This document shows positions 21,296 to 36,189 of a stretch of 64,000 nucleotides of DNA, one piece after another. Location: NCBI RefSeq assembly GCF_004193775.1, contig NC_041016.1, forward strand, positions 42,209,522-42,273,521, in the 5' to 3' direction. The DNA is from Glycine soja. Taxonomy: Eukaryota > Streptophyta > Magnoliopsida > Fabales > Fabaceae. The notes under the pieces are model-generated. The model worked only from the letters and a program-made list of their open reading frames with translations, had not been told where the DNA came from and made no database searches. Made by a program: the position numbers and the translations under genes. Position 1 is the first letter of the stretch. The number at the start of each line of letters is the position of its first letter.

Positions 21296-24200
21296 AGAAA
21301 ATTACCAGTACTAATTATTTGTAAGGTTTGACTCCCTTTTTTTTAAATTGAAAATTAATTTTCAATGTTGGTGTCCTTTTGTCCCATGAACGTGTGATTT
21401 GCATTTTTTTTCCTTCATGAGATTGAGGTTTTTGTGCCTCTAAAAATTGGGTATGTTTGTTTCTTGATATGTTGTTTTGTTAGTTTAGGTTTTCAATTTG
21501 CATTGCTGATGAGTTTTGATGGTGAAAGAAACACAGAGAAGTTGGGAATATAGTGTTTTGTTTGTGTTGTTTGTGAATTACGATCTTTTTTCTCTAGTGT
21601 TGTTGTGTTTGTCTGGGCTCTGCTGAACATTCGAGGCTAGGTACAGGACTTGTGAGAAGATGATAGGTTCCTATATAAGAGAAAGCTGCTAAAGGATGGG
21701 TAGTTCCAAAGTGGCTAGAGTGCAAGAGTGGCAAATAATTTAAGGGGGATATATCGTTTCATGCCTTCTTAATTTCATTAGGGTCCCTTGTTGTTTATCA
21801 CCTTCTTAATTTCATGCTTTCTTAAATTTCTGCAGCTCCTATTGAATAAGTATATTAAATGTTATGTAACACTCTGACTTTCTAGGACTATAGTTCCTTG
21901 AGTTGAGGATAGGTGACTTTGGTGATAGATGATTTTGTTGGTTGTTTTGTATAAAAAAAAATGCATTGTGTGTCATATGATTTTTTTTTCCTTTTGCCTT
22001 CCTTACATGCTTCTTTTTGTATACCAGTAAATAGGAAGATGTCAAATTATAAATGCAATGAAGCTTACTCAGAATTGATTTATATATATGATTGTAGGGT
22101 GAATATATTTTGTCCAATTTCATGTTCATGGAAAGATTGTTTATCATTGAGTATAAATTTATCTATGTCTTGTATTATGTTCATTTATCGATTATTTGTG
22201 TAAAGAGACTTGTGCGGATTAACTGAATCCACTTTGGCATAAAGTAGTATCAATGTTTTAAAGGACAAATGCATGAGTAACCAAACATAGGAGAAAGAAG
22301 ATGGAGGAAGGAAAAGCACGGGAAGAGAATAAACGAGAAACAAGCGAGATTTTTTGGCTATAATTGGAGTTGGGAGAAAAAACATACAAGCACGAGGAAG
22401 GAGAAACAAGGCACTTTAGTTGTAAAATCCTGACTAAAGGTTGGTTTGTTGGTACCATATCAGCTACTTCACCCTTAGAGTCTTTTTATTGGTTGTGTTT
22501 GTTGTTTTGAAGGGATGCTATTTTAGACCGTACTTTATGAAGTATGGTTGTGTAGATATTTGGGATGAACGATGAAGGAGATGTGGTGAATGTTAATATG
22601 GTCATAGTGTTGTAGATTAATTGAAATTTTGTTAAGTCTCTTTGTGGGAATTGATAATTTTTGTTTGCTTAATGTGATGTAGTTGAAAACTTGGAATTAA
22701 TTTTAGTTATTTTTTTTAACAAAATAACAAATCAAGTTTACCTTGTATATGTGTTATTAACCATATCATGTAAGAGGTACGAGCAAGGTACACTAGTAAC
22801 TAACGGATTACATGTCAACAAGATGCATTTCCTCATTTGAACAGTGGAACCCTAAACCCTGAGACTACATTTTCTAGATTCATATTTTTGTTGTGTTAAA
22901 AAAGTGTAGGGGTCAATAAGATTGAATAAGAGATTTTAAATAGAGTGAGATATTCATTCCATTTTTGTTTGTAAAATTAAATTGTTTTTCTTTGTTTCTA
23001 ACTAATGGCTTTTTAATTTTTATTGACTCATTTTTATGATATATTTCTTAATGTTGACTATTGTAATTGTAGCACCAAATAGCAACAAATGAAATGAGTG
23101 ACCATGACTCTTCAAAGACTAAGAAGGTAAATTTTGCAATGTAGTTTGTTTGTGGTACAACTTTGAATGTGGTTACCTTGTAAGTGATTGCTATATGTAT
23201 TCATGGTCACTTCTTGTCCAATGTCAAAATTATATATGAAGAACTTGTCTAATGTCAAAATAATAATAATGTTAATGATTTTTTAGAGTGTACATACTTC
23301 TTGGATTGACCAAGTTCTACTTCTCAAATACAATTCACATAGTGCATGTTGGATTGTTTAAGTTATTAGATGATATACCATCACTTGGGAAATATAATTG
23401 GGGTGGTGTTGTATATGATTATTTGGTTGATAGCTTATGTTGAACATTTATATGTTTGGGTTAAGGAAAAATATTCTTCACAATTGCATGTTGTAGGATG
23501 TGTTTTTTTGTTGCAGGTAAATCGCATAAAAGGTGATTTGTGTTTTTCTAATGGCGTGATACATTAGTTTTAAAGTTTAATAATATTTTATTTGTTTGAT
23601 TTTGATCTATCTTCAATTTTGTGATATTAATATAGGTTTGTGCTTTGTAGCATGTCCTGGTATTCTGTACACAAAACATCTTATGTGATAAGTTGATTTT
23701 CAAAATATATACAGTAGCTGGATGTTTCGATTGGTGAAAGTAAAATAGTCACTTCATTTAATCCAAATATGATTAGTCTGAAATGGATTAAATAATATGT
23801 ATTTGAATTTAAGTTGATAAGATGTATTTTAACATTAATTTATTAACATTCTCACAATATAATATGATTGACAGGTTATTCACAAGTTGTGTCTGACAAA
23901 TGAAGACCTTGCACATGACTTGGTGAGGAAGCATTAGCACACACATCTAGATCTGAGCATTGGAAAAAAATTGGTTTTGATAAGTTGCAATGAATTTCCA
24001 AGAAGTATTACTTGCCAAAAACAAACAAGAGACAATGATTGTACATTTAGAGAAACACGCAACTAAAATTGGATGGATGATCTTTATTGTATCTAGATGA
24101 TACTAATGTTGAGGAAATGAAACTACATAATGAAGGAGAACTTACTCTGCCTTTTGACAATGATCTTCAACCAAACAAGTAAAGTAATATATTAGCATTG

Positions 24201-25499
24201 CAAGTCTAGTAACCATTAAAAAGATCATAATTTCATTTGCAAGGGAACAAAATAGGTGGAAATTTCAATGCCACAAAAGTGTGACAATTGCTAGGAATGG
24301 GAAATCATGAAATTTAGATTTGTATGAAGCAACAAACTTGAGAATATATTATTCTCTCACAATTATTATTAATTATTGATACAACTTATAAATATTATTA
24401 GTAACACACAAAATTTAGTCCATATTTTCTCTTTTAACCAAAAATGGAAACAGCCAAAAATGACAAATCAAAATCATCTAATTTAATCTAATGTGAAGCA
24501 GAATCAACAAAGGAGTTTTGTTTATTGAGTGAGCATCATGATCTAAAAGCCTTAATCTGTGACTAGCATTTGAGAGTCTCTCTCTAGTTTCTCTTTCAAA
24601 CATTTTTTAAAGCCTCAACATCACATGTTGAAATTCTTTTCTTCACGTTGCTACTATCACCACCGGTTTTTGATCCATAACTCATTACAACATGTGACAT
24701 AGTTCTTATACAAAGCAAATCAAATGAAATGGTACTTCCTAAAATTCCCACCACACTCTGTAATACAAAATGAATGAATACACCATAATCATTACAAAAA
24801 AATTCTTCTTTTAATTGTATCATTTCTTGTCATAATGTTGTGTTTGTCTGACTATCTTTTAAAATTTCAGGTAATTATGAAATAACATAACTATGCCTTG
24901 TTCAAGAGGTATTTTCAAGTAGAGATTCACATCCTCGCCTACATATATTAGAAATTGTTTCTCAAACTTAAGAAGGGAACCCTTTTAAATCATGAACTTG
25001 ACATGAAATAAATGTATCATAAATAGGGCAAGACAAACATTACCTTGTTTCATTTATCACTAGTCTATATTTTTTTCTATTCCAAGGCCACGAGTAAATA
25101 TGAAGATTGCAATGAGCAATACTCCTAAAGGTAAGTGGCACTAAATTAGAATTATAAAAATTGTACACACACATAAGAAATTAAAATTTCATACAATAAA
25201 AATTTGGAAAATCACATCACATAAAAAACAATTAAGAAAATTTTGATAGATAATTGCCAACAAGGTCTCATTGTACTGGTTATATTGTTTGACAATTATT
25301 TTACATGGACATGACAAAACTACATAAACTTGTTGAAGAAGACCTATATATAGCATAAAATTTGAAGATATGTAACATGAACCTATGTTGCTCATATTAA
25401 AAAAAATTATGTAAAATGCTCCCTAAACACCTTGAACATCTTGAAAGAAAAGACTAAGTATTGAGATTATATATTTGTCTTTAAGATGATCTAGTTTTG

Positions 25500-25770
25500 G
25501 TTAGTGTGCAAGCTAAGCAACAAATCTTTGATTTGTATTAGAGTCAGCAGTGGCTTAGTAGGACAAAGAATACTAGTTGTATCAAGCTTGGTGTAGAGCT
25601 TGGGTTATAAAGCCAAAAGTGACAATGATTAATACTTGTAACTTGTTGAAGTTAGTGGAACTTGGTGATTTGCCAAGAAGTAAACGTAGTCTCGGTGGTT
25701 GAGACAAACCAATATAACCTTATATGTCTTATCTTTATTTGTTTTCTCTTTTGTGCTTTAAACTAACTCC
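25500..25770 (+). repeat. Possible copia LTR fragment
   Basis: The passage with GGTGATTTGCCAAGAAGTAA, ACGTAGTCTCGGTGGTTGAG and then ACAAACCAATATAACC resembles the end of LTRs of some plant copia elements, which carry a GTGGACGTAGG...CCGAACC...TATAA pattern. There is no partner LTR or coding remnant next to it, so this is a weak assignment from memory. Confidence 0.3.
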
Positions 25771-25965
25771 GGGTTTGTTATTAGATGATAACATTGTTGT
25801 TCAAAGAAAAAAGTTTTTAAAATTTCTAAAATCACAATTCAATCCATTTTCTTGTGATTTGTATTTACAAATATGAAGACTAATTAAAAATAAGTTCAAC
25901 ATTCAACTAATTAAAAGACCCAACAACTAAATAAAATAAACCTACAACATAGTAATTAATTAAAT

Positions 25966-26411
25966 CTAACTTACATCATAATAATTAATTACTAAACTTG
26001 AGCAAAATTTATTACAAGTGATTTTGTATATCTTGAGATGATCTTTAAACATGATAGATGTATCCTTCATTATAATTTCATACAACACCTTTATGTTCTC
26101 TATTTCCTTTGCCTGTGCTATTCTTTTGTTGATAATATTTTTTTTTTCCTGATTACATATTCCATGCCAAACAAGTCGACAATCAGTGAAGATGCTACAT
26201 CTCTTTTCCCCTTCATCTTCCTTTTGATTGCCTTTTGTCCTATTGGGCAAGGGATTTGTGTGGGCGTGTCACTTTTTGAAACCCCAATTGATGTCTCTAG
26301 ATTAGATGGCAATGAGTATTCTCCAATAACATAAAGCTTTGTTCTTTTTGAATTACTATCTGTGCATTGTTCTAACCATTTAAGAAAATATTTTAGCAAG
26401 TCACCATGCAT
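25966..26411 (-). pseudogene. Fragment with NAM-associated C-terminal domain, frameshifted
   Basis: The minus strand reads WLEQCTDSNSKRTK, then TPTQIPCPIGQKAIKRKMKG, then a Lys/Arg-rich and Glu-containing helix with MKDTS near its end. This order (Ser/Thr linker, PxGxKAAKR-like signature, long charged helix, DTSxM) resembles the 'No apical meristem-associated C-terminal domain' found in GST-T3-like and PIF/Harbinger ORF1-like plant proteins. The two halves lie in different frames (26411-26118 and 26250-25966), and the change falls at or near a run of ten T at 26138-26147. The SANT/Myb-like N-terminus is not seen, so it is a partial, broken copy. Confidence 0.5.
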
Positions 26412-27700
26412 GCTTTAAAACAAAATCACAATGTTCATTGATCATCCATTCACTTATTAATTTTTAATTTTTTTTATTTGTTTCCTCTCAACTCCCTCCT
26501 CAATGTACCATTTCTCACCAACATTCAACCCTTCACTTTCCTATCTCTCACCAACACTCAGCCCCACCCCATACTAAATCACTTTCTCTTTCCCTCTACG
26601 ATCTTCCTCATCCCCTTCGCCCACTCTCTCTTCCCCTCTTCTTTCATCTTACCTCCATGAAGAAGTATTTCATGGATCCCCAACAAGGAATGATAGATCT
26701 TGCCTTCAAGGTCACCGATCTGGCAAAAATCGCACAAATCAATGATCTCCATGCTTACCCTCAGATCCCTTTGCCTCGCAAAAATTGCATAGATCCACTT
26801 GTGTGTTTTTATTTATTTGTTATTTTCATTGTTGTTATTTTTCATCTTGGATTTGTTGTTGTGTGTTGTTGTTGTTTTCATTTGGTAAAGTTGTTGTTTA
26901 AGATCTGGTGTTAATTTCTTTTGGTTTCTCTTTCCTTCCCTCTTCATTTTCGTTTCCTCCTTACTCAAAGCCATTAGGAGAGGAGAGAGAGAGGAAGAGT
27001 AAAAAAACAATTTGTTTTAGAACGGTGTAAATCTTTAGGATTCTTGTGGAAGAATTCATCTTTCACGCCAAAGATCTTGAATATATCTTTAGTGGTTGAT
27101 CTAGCTAAGACGATCTTGAGTTTAAGAACCTAGCTCAAGACCCATCAAAGCATCTTTATTGGTATATCTCATTTTGAGATCTTGAGCAACTTTTTTGTAG
27201 TCCCATAGTTCCACATAAGATCCATGAATTCTCCCGTTTTTTTAGAGTTAGATTTCATTTTGAGATCTTAAACCATTTATTGTAGGTCTCACAATAGATT
27301 CCACCTCTTAAAATTTTCTCCCATGAACCCAATACCCCCTCCATTTTTCCTTCTTTTTTCTTCCCTCTCCCCATCCAGGAACCCAATCCTCACAAGTTCC
27401 TTTGTTTTTGCCACCCTCCTTTGCCCTCACCTCCTCCATTACTACCTCCTTTATCTCTAGTGGTAGATCTTGCAAAGACTAAATTTTGAGCTCAAGAATC
27501 CACTTCAATATCCAATAAAAAATATACTCTTATTTTTTTTTTGGATCTTGTTAGAACATTAGTTAAGAAACTAAAAGTAAAAATATTTATTGTGCAAATT
27601 ATAAGAGAACTCATAGATAATATAATTTTTTGTTACCCAATAAAAATATTTTCACTTAAAAAAAACTTAAAAACTATGCTCCAAGTACATACATACGTAA
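26412..27700. other. Unassigned region, CT-rich then AT-rich
   Basis: 26480-26660 is pyrimidine-rich (repeated TCTCACCAACA-type words) like a 5' leader. It is followed by an 85-codon ORF at 26657-26914 whose first 45 codons look compositionally coding but match no family I know. 27030-27250 has repeated GATCTTGAG phrases. It could be a captured gene fragment, but this is not demonstrable here. Confidence 0.3.
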
Positions 27701-27800
27701 CACGTGTCGACGTGTACATTTGGAGTCGCTTAAGATTTAAGAAAAGCACCGCCGTACCTTGACGCGTATAAAAAATATCGAGATGTTGCTACGACGTGGC
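27701..27800 (+). promoter_or_regulatory. Putative cystatin promoter: G-box/ABRE cluster and TATA box
   Basis: A G-box CACGTG at 27701-27706 overlaps ACGTGTC (27702-27708), followed by GACGTG at 27709-27714. A TATA-like TATAAAAA lies at 27767-27774, 170 bp before the start codon, and ACGTGGC at 27794-27800 falls at or just after the expected transcription start. ACGT-core elements of this kind bind bZIP factors in ABA and stress responses (established), and many phytocystatins are stress-inducible. Regulation of this gene by them is inference. Confidence 0.5.
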
Positions 27801-27944
27801 GTCCAAACTAAGGCACACGGATAATGAAAATAAATACAGCGCGTGAGCAGAAGTTACTTACTCACTTTACACTGCATCAACCAAACAAACAAATAAAGCA
27901 AAAGGCCTTTTTATTCCAAAGCAAGGAAGGAAGAAATAAACCGA

Positions 27945-30900
27945 ATGAGAGCATTAACCTCTTCTTCTTCCACTTTCATTCCAAAGCGTTATTCCTTCTT
28001 CTTCTTCCTCTCCATTCTCTTCGCTCTTCGATCCTCGTCCGGGGGCTGCTCCGAATACCACCACCACCACGCGCCGATGGCCACGATAGGAGGCTTACGC
28101 GACTCCCAAGGCTCTCAGAACAGCGTCCAAACCGAGGCCCTCGCTCGGTTCGCCGTCGATGAACACAACAAGAAGCAGGTTGCTGCTAAATCGCCCTTTT
28201 TAAAAATATTTTTTTTCCCCAAAATAATAATATAAAAAATTGTTTTTATTTTTAATCTTGTTATTCGTTGTCACTTGTTTACGTGTTTTGAATGCACAAG
28301 ACCAGGTTGCTATTATGTTAGTGTTTGATTCGAATTCCAGAGTACAAGACAAGTTTAACAGAAGAAGTTGATCATTCGTGAATTGTGATGTTATGGCCAT
28401 ACAGAAACAGAAATATATATTTTAAAAGCTTAATACATCCTGGATTATTTGGGAATTTTTAAAGTAAACTATAAAAAATTGTATCATTTACAGTTTTTGT
28501 AACTGGGTCTTTCTGGAATTTGTAAAACCGCCAAAATTCTAACTCCAGGACCCAATTACAAAAATTGTCGAAGATCAAGGACCGAATTACAATTTTTTTA
28601 GTCTAGTGACCTTTTATATATATATAGAATTTGGTGAATTCTTATGAATTACAATTTGAGTGTAAAAAATTGTAAGTGTCATTGAATTATAGATTCTCAT
28701 GAATGGTAAGATTATTCACTTTTATGAAACAAATTCGAGTTTAATGCAATTTTACTATAAAAGTACCTTAAGATAGTTGTTATCAAAGTTAGCAAACTTT
28801 ATCATACCCGGTTGTTTGGATGACAATATAAAAAACTTTTACAATGTCACTACATAGTAAGTATATATATTATTTCCTCAAGTTATTTTAAGTGTCATAT
28901 CTAGAATGATTTCGAATTAGTTGAGTAAAAATCTTTTTCGGTTCACTGATCAATAGTACAACAACTGCAGTCTGCAATAGCTTTATCCTATTAGGTGAGG
29001 TCAGTTAAACGAAATTCTCAGGAATATCATTCTCGATATGCTAAATTATATGCATTCATCTGTTTATATATAGTGAGGGTTATATGCTCCCACTAATGTA
29101 CTGACATGTTATTTGGATTGCTGAACTTTCTTGTGATTGTGATTGCAGTAGTTCTTTTTTCTTTATACTGTCTTATGTTCTATATGATGAACAATGTTTT
29201 ATGTGATTGTGAACTTAACGTGTTGACTTGTGTTGGATGGTGTTGAAGAATTCACTTCTGGAGTTTTCTAGGGTGGTGAGGACACAGGAACAGGTTGTTG
29301 CGGGAACCCTGCATCACCTTACTCTCGAGGCTATTGAGGCAGGTGAGAAGAAGCTCTATGAAGCCAAGGTGTGGGTGAAACCATGGTTGAATTTCAAAGA
29401 ACTCCAAGAGTTCAAGCCTGCTGGTGATGTACCATCATTTACCTCTGCTGATCTTGGTGTCAAAAAGGGTATGGCATTTTCTAAATCAATCATCTGTGGT
29501 CTTTATATGACTAAGAAACATTCTAATTGGGGTATTTATTTATTTTTATATCCTCCAATGTACTAACAGAGCAACTGTCATTCTCTGGTTTCTGTTTTAT
29601 TTTTAATTGGGACATATGAAGTGTATGTTTTCTTATTACAACACTCACAAGTTGCATACAACAAGCAAGATCCATCAATATCATAATTATATTGGTAATT
29701 TGTGACGAGGAATAAATTTTCAGTGCATGTTAGTGATCAGAAGGCTCTCAAAAGGCCAAATGTTGTTCATCATTATAGATGCTGCTTTTGAGTGAACACA
29801 GTTAGTGCTCTTGGGTTTGGTTATGTAGAGCGAGTTGAGGACCAATCAATGGAAGTTGGATGTTATCATTGAATCATTGAATTGAATCTAAATGTGTTGA
29901 AGAAGTCAGAGTTGAGAAAGATGTAAAATTAAATGGTCTAATGCCTTGTGGGAATATATATTTTCATATTTAGTGCAACATCAGGATGTGAATATGTTGA
30001 GTTTTCTTTACATTGGAATTTTCATGGGCTGCTATTTGTTACACCAGCAATTTCCATTAACAATAGTCGTAAACTCATAATTGATGTATAAAGTTCTGTA
30101 CCATTTGCCTTTGCATATTTTTCTTGTGTATCTATTATAGAACATTTGACCCCAAAGTGCTTATTAACACATGATCTACTGTTCTGTTTTTGTTATCAGA
30201 TGGTCACCAACCTGGATGGCAATCTGTGCCAACACATGACCCTCAAGTTCAGGATGCAGCAAATCATGCGATCAAGACTATCCAGCAAAGGTCTAATTCA
30301 CTAGTACCCTATGAGCTTCATGAGGTTGCTGATGCAAAGGCTGAGGTCAGTGCCTTATTCTATATTCTTTGAAATTTTTTTGATTGAGTTTGTTTGCTCA
30401 ACTAGATGTCACATGGTTGAATTGTTGGCTGTAATTTGATGTTTAAATTTGTAGAGCTAGGAAAATTCCATATGGGAGAATTTGTGAATTTTCTGGTTTG
30501 TCTGGTCTGATTTTTGGTGTATTCATCTGGAGCAGGATCTTAGTGTTCATTTTCTTTGGCCTGGTTATCTTACCTGCATGCTTGTTTAGTTGCTTACCAG
30601 AAACCTTATGTAAAATATTTATTGTATAATGTGTCTAGCGTTATGCTATTAGCTTCCTGTAATGTACATTGGAAGTTGCTTTTGTCTTATAAATTTCTGA
30701 GACCCGCAGATCGTTGATTTGTAGTTAGTTAGTCATGCGTGCTTTAGTGGTATTTATGCTAATATTTTGAAATGATTATTATTGAATTTATTTAATTGTT
30801 TCAAATCTAAAACAACCCTGGCATTCCCACTAGGTGGGATTGGATAAATGCAAGATAGATCATTTACCTCTTAATCCCTCTTAGTGGTTTAACCTTATAA

Positions 30901-32024
30901 TTTTCTTTGCTCTCCCTTTACCTTTAACTATTGTACTTTTTTCCATCTAGTCGACTCCCTTACTGGTGCTTCTATGAGTTTTCTCTGCGCATGCCCAAAC
31001 AATCTTAAGACAAGACTACCTACCATTCTTTCATATTGTTCATTTTTTACACAACAATAGCTAGCTACATGCCTACATCCCACTAGGATGCTGCTCATTT
31101 GTTACACAGACAAATTTAAGAGTAATTTAAGCATTCTTTTATTGAATAGAGGAGAACTGTACAAGTGTCTACAAACATTTGCATATATAATAAACACTTC
31201 TAATCAGTAAAACTTATGTATTTAGTGTTGTATCTACTGCTCGTTGAATGAAATTATTGACAGGATAGGTCAAACAAAATGGCAGATTAGAGTTTTATAT
31301 TGTTTCATCTATTGCGGATTGAATGAAACCATAGATAGAAAAGGTAAAATTAAATGACAGTTTAGCACAAAAGTTGTCTAAAATAAAATTAAGGATTAAA
31401 GTTTAAGGTTAAAGACAAGTTGTGCTCAAGATATGCTTCTTGGTCCTTTATCAAATCCCTTACATTATTTTATATGCGAATTTCACTTCTGTGAAATCTG
31501 CTTCTGGCTACACTAAATAACCTAACTCTATATTAGTCGAGTTAAACATGAGATTTTGCCTAATAATATTGTATTGAAAAGAGTGAGTTGTTAGCATTTC
31601 TTTATTCTAATATTCATCAGGTCTCTTCCCTTCTCAAGTCCTCATTAATATGGTATGGAAGAACTGTTACTATACATGTGTTTGCTGCTTGCAACATAAA
31701 CATGTATTCGCCGTTATCTTATTGCTCCCAAAGATATGTAAATTAATTTAGTAATTAAAACATTTGATAAGAAAAGCTGCATTTGGGGATAGCTTACAGG
31801 CTTCTTTTGTGACTGTTGGAGAGCATCCCGGGGGTAGAGTTACTGGTGGTGTATCATGGCTGATGGATGTGTAAATTTCTATGCAGGTCATTGATGACTT
31901 TGCCAAGTTTAATCTGCTTCTCAAAGTCAAGAGGGGACAGAAGGAAGAGAAGTTCAAGGTAGAGGTACATAAGAATAACCAAGGTGGGTTCCATCTAAAT
32001 CAGATGGAACAAGATCATTCCTAA
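27945..32024 (+). CDS. Phytocystatin with C-terminal legumain-inhibitor domain (cysteine proteinase inhibitor)
   Basis: The model is join(27945..28178, 29249..29468, 30200..30345, 31887..32024), 245 aa, with GT/AG introns throughout and phases 0, 1, 0. The N-terminal 40 residues have a basic start and a Phe/Leu-rich stretch (about 17-28) like a secretion signal, then His39-42. The cystatin domain shows Gly49-Gly50, the plant helix [10 protein letters not shown] (66-75), QVVAG (93-97) in the first hairpin loop and Pro123-Trp124 in the second, the three contacts that block papain-like proteases. Residues about 152-245 form the second cystatin-like domain with SNSL at 183-186, the motif tied to legumain (asparaginyl endopeptidase) inhibition in long plant cystatins. 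The length fits that class. An internal ATG (Met45, MATIGGLRD) could give a cytosolic form. It converges with the RPL11 gene. The reading frame is intact. Confidence 0.93.
28430..28615. repeat. Palindromic insertion in cystatin intron 1
   Basis: Facing copies of TTTTTGTAA(C/T)TGGGTC near 28494-28510 and 28547-28564 (inverted), with further ATTACAATTTTTT-like ends, suggest a small foldback element or its remnant. It contains no coding sequence and lies well inside the 1.07-kb intron. Confidence 0.45.
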
Positions 32025-33132
32025 TTCTGATCGGAAGTTTGGCCACGCTAGCAGTATAGGCCTGGGTGGCACCTAAAATATACCTTTTTTTTTCAGTGGG
32101 GTGTATGAATCTTATTATCTATGCTATACATAATTATATACTAATCGGGTATTGTTCTTATCTCTGTCTCAGCAAGTATGTTAGTGCTTACCCCTTTCTC
32201 TAAGCCTTGGCAGATAAGTTTTCCTATGTGTATTGGCTTTATTAACTGGGAAGCTACCAAGTTACATTAGTACCTTTGTAACGTAAATATTTACTTAACA
32301 TAAAAATGTGGATGTTGACCATTTGCATTTAACGTATGCCTAAAGAATGTGAAATATTTTTTACCTTTAAAATTAAATTTTAACATTTAATGTGAATAAT
32401 TCTTTTTGGCTGAGTTTCGAACCCAAAAGACCTATGTATGTAACATTGTTAACTACAGTTAACGTTTTTTTTTTACTTAAAAAATTAGCAAGTAAATGAA
32501 GTGAGATGGAAACTAACGCTAAAAGAATATTGGCCCTAATGCTTTACAAATAGCCGCAGGCATTAAAATAACGAAAGATATTATCAAAGACATGAACTTG
32601 GTTTATATCTCCATGTGAACAGTTTTGGGAGATGGAGATGGTAGATGAGAGTCTGTTGCAACAAGACTCTCTTTTGGCAAAATGCATGATAGATTGAGAT
32701 AAGTATGGTATATATTTTTTTATTGGTTTACATGGAGTATGATGATACAAGAGCTGTATTGCATTTGACGCTATCATAATTCCTGTATTTGTTATGCCTG
32801 TATCATATAGAGGAGTATTTTCCACAGTATTGAGGTAAATTTAGCTAGTTCGGACCCTCGCAAGTATAAATGTTTTGCTCATCCTTCTCTTATTTGGTTG
32901 CAAAGAAAACGAAGTAAATTGCCAAGCATAATTGCATAACGAGGGGTTCACAAGTTCTTTGCAACAAAAGTGCCGTTTAAACAGGGCTAATGTTAATCCA
33001 TATGCTTTAATCACGAAACTGAAATGACAAACAATGTTTCAAAACTTGCCTTAAAATTAGCATACTATCACAGAAAGATCGAGCTATAGTTGACAAAACT
33101 GATAACACGCTCCTAAAGTGAACTCAATCTAA
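32025..33132. other. Intergenic region between convergent cystatin and RPL11 genes
   Basis: It should hold both 3' untranslated ends. No other gene is supported. T-rich and A-rich tracts near 32085-32092 and 32465-32473 are unremarkable. The sequence just after the cystatin stop (32025-32150) is the likely 3' UTR. Confidence 0.5.
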
Positions 33133-35093
<1,961 letters not shown>

Positions 35094-35155
35094 TGGATTT
35101 GGAGGCTGTCAGGTTGCACCTTCGCAGAGTGAAGAGAGAAGAAGCGTTAATGAGA

Positions 35156-35164
35156 AAACCCTAA
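35156..35164 (+). promoter_or_regulatory. Telo-box (AAACCCTAA) upstream of RPL11
   Basis: AAACCCTAA lies 63-71 bp before the RPL11 start codon, on the opposite strand. Telo-boxes are frequent in promoters and leaders of plant ribosomal protein genes and act in either orientation (established). A second AAACCCTAA lies in the intron between coding exons 3 and 4, at 34545-34553. No TATA box is obvious, as is common for this gene class. Confidence 0.6.
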
Positions 35165-35169
35165 TCAAA

Positions 35170-36189
35170 CATAAAGGAGAATCAAAACGACGACGTGGTG
35201 GCGCATTTTATTCTATTCACTCGTTCTCTTTTAGCTGTTTGTCAAATTGGGTCAGTGGAAATCACTAGGTCTCACTGCAAAGGGCCCAATCAATTTTTGG
35301 AAAATGCTCTATGCCTTTTTTTTATTTCTAGGTACACTCCCCTTTTATTTCTATTTAAAACTTTTACCATTGTAAGTACTCTTTATATGGCCAAAATACA
35401 CTTACCTTCTGTTTGAACGAGGAATTTCAAAATTTCATGAAATTTAAATTTTTTTTATTTTAATTTCTTTTGTTTTTCAAATGTTTTATTTGGATAAATT
35501 AATTTAAATTTCTTAAATTTTAATTTTTTTGTTTGGACAACACAATTCAATTTTTTTCCTATGTAAAATTTTATTTTTATATTTTAAATAGATAAAATTA
35601 TAATTTTAAACTTCATAAAAAATAAACAATATCTCATTTTGAAATATTTAATTAAAAATAATTTTAAAATACAAATATTGATAAATTTTGTCAAGGGTTT
35701 TCAATCGACCACAACCAATGATTATTTTTAGCTTCATAAATATTGATAAATTTTCAGGTTTACATCAACCATAGTTATTTTTTGTCAGACATCGACTAGG
35801 ATTTTTTTTACATTAGGCATAATTATTTTTTAATCAACATCGATAGAATTTTTTTTGACCAATACTGGTCAAAACTATTTTTTTCAATATTGAGAGTAAA
35901 TATTAATTGGCATAAAAAATATTTGACCACTTATTGAAATATATCATAATTAAACTGTAATCCAAAAATGATATGCTTATATTCTTTAATTATTTATAGG
36001 TGCATGATCGGATCATCTAAATTCATGAAGGATAAGAGATTATATGTCGAAGGGTATAAGAGATCATATGTAGACTTTGATGTAGCAATCATGAGGACTA
36101 AATAAATGTCTGCATAGTTAATTCAAAAATTATTGGCTTTTCATATTTAAAATTGGGGTGTTTCTTTTATTATAAAAATTAACTTAGGT
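35170..36189. other. AT-rich intergenic stretch
   Basis: No gene is seen. 35690-35900 contains four loosely repeated phrases built around ATCGAC, TTTTTT and AT(C/A)GA, which suggests a degraded low-copy repeat. Nothing else is named. Confidence 0.35.

Larger units (their letters stand above)
18484..25965. other. Long AT-rich intergenic region without a supported gene
   Basis: About 7.5 kb of AT-rich DNA. The short ORFs here have no recognisable domain and no consistent codon pattern. Seen within it: an AAT microsatellite, a 54-bp tandem duplication, a repeated AGTAAGGGAGAAA(A/C)AAGCATGA phrase at about 20819-20838 and 20861-20880, and a possible CACTA-type end (CACTACAAAATAAAA) at 20570 without a partner. 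Splice-like pieces around 23070-24180 could be remains of a gene, but no protein family is recognisable. Confidence 0.4.

Noticed and set aside
23070..24180. Possible multi-exon gene with splice-like pieces
   Set aside because: Short plausible exons near 23073-23128 and 23875-23937 do not join into a frame with any recognisable family, and stops follow quickly.
26657..26914. 85-codon ORF after a CT-rich leader
   Set aside because: Only the first about 45 codons look coding-like. The rest is Val/Phe-rich translation of TTGTTGTT-type sequence. No homologue is recognised, so not called a gene.
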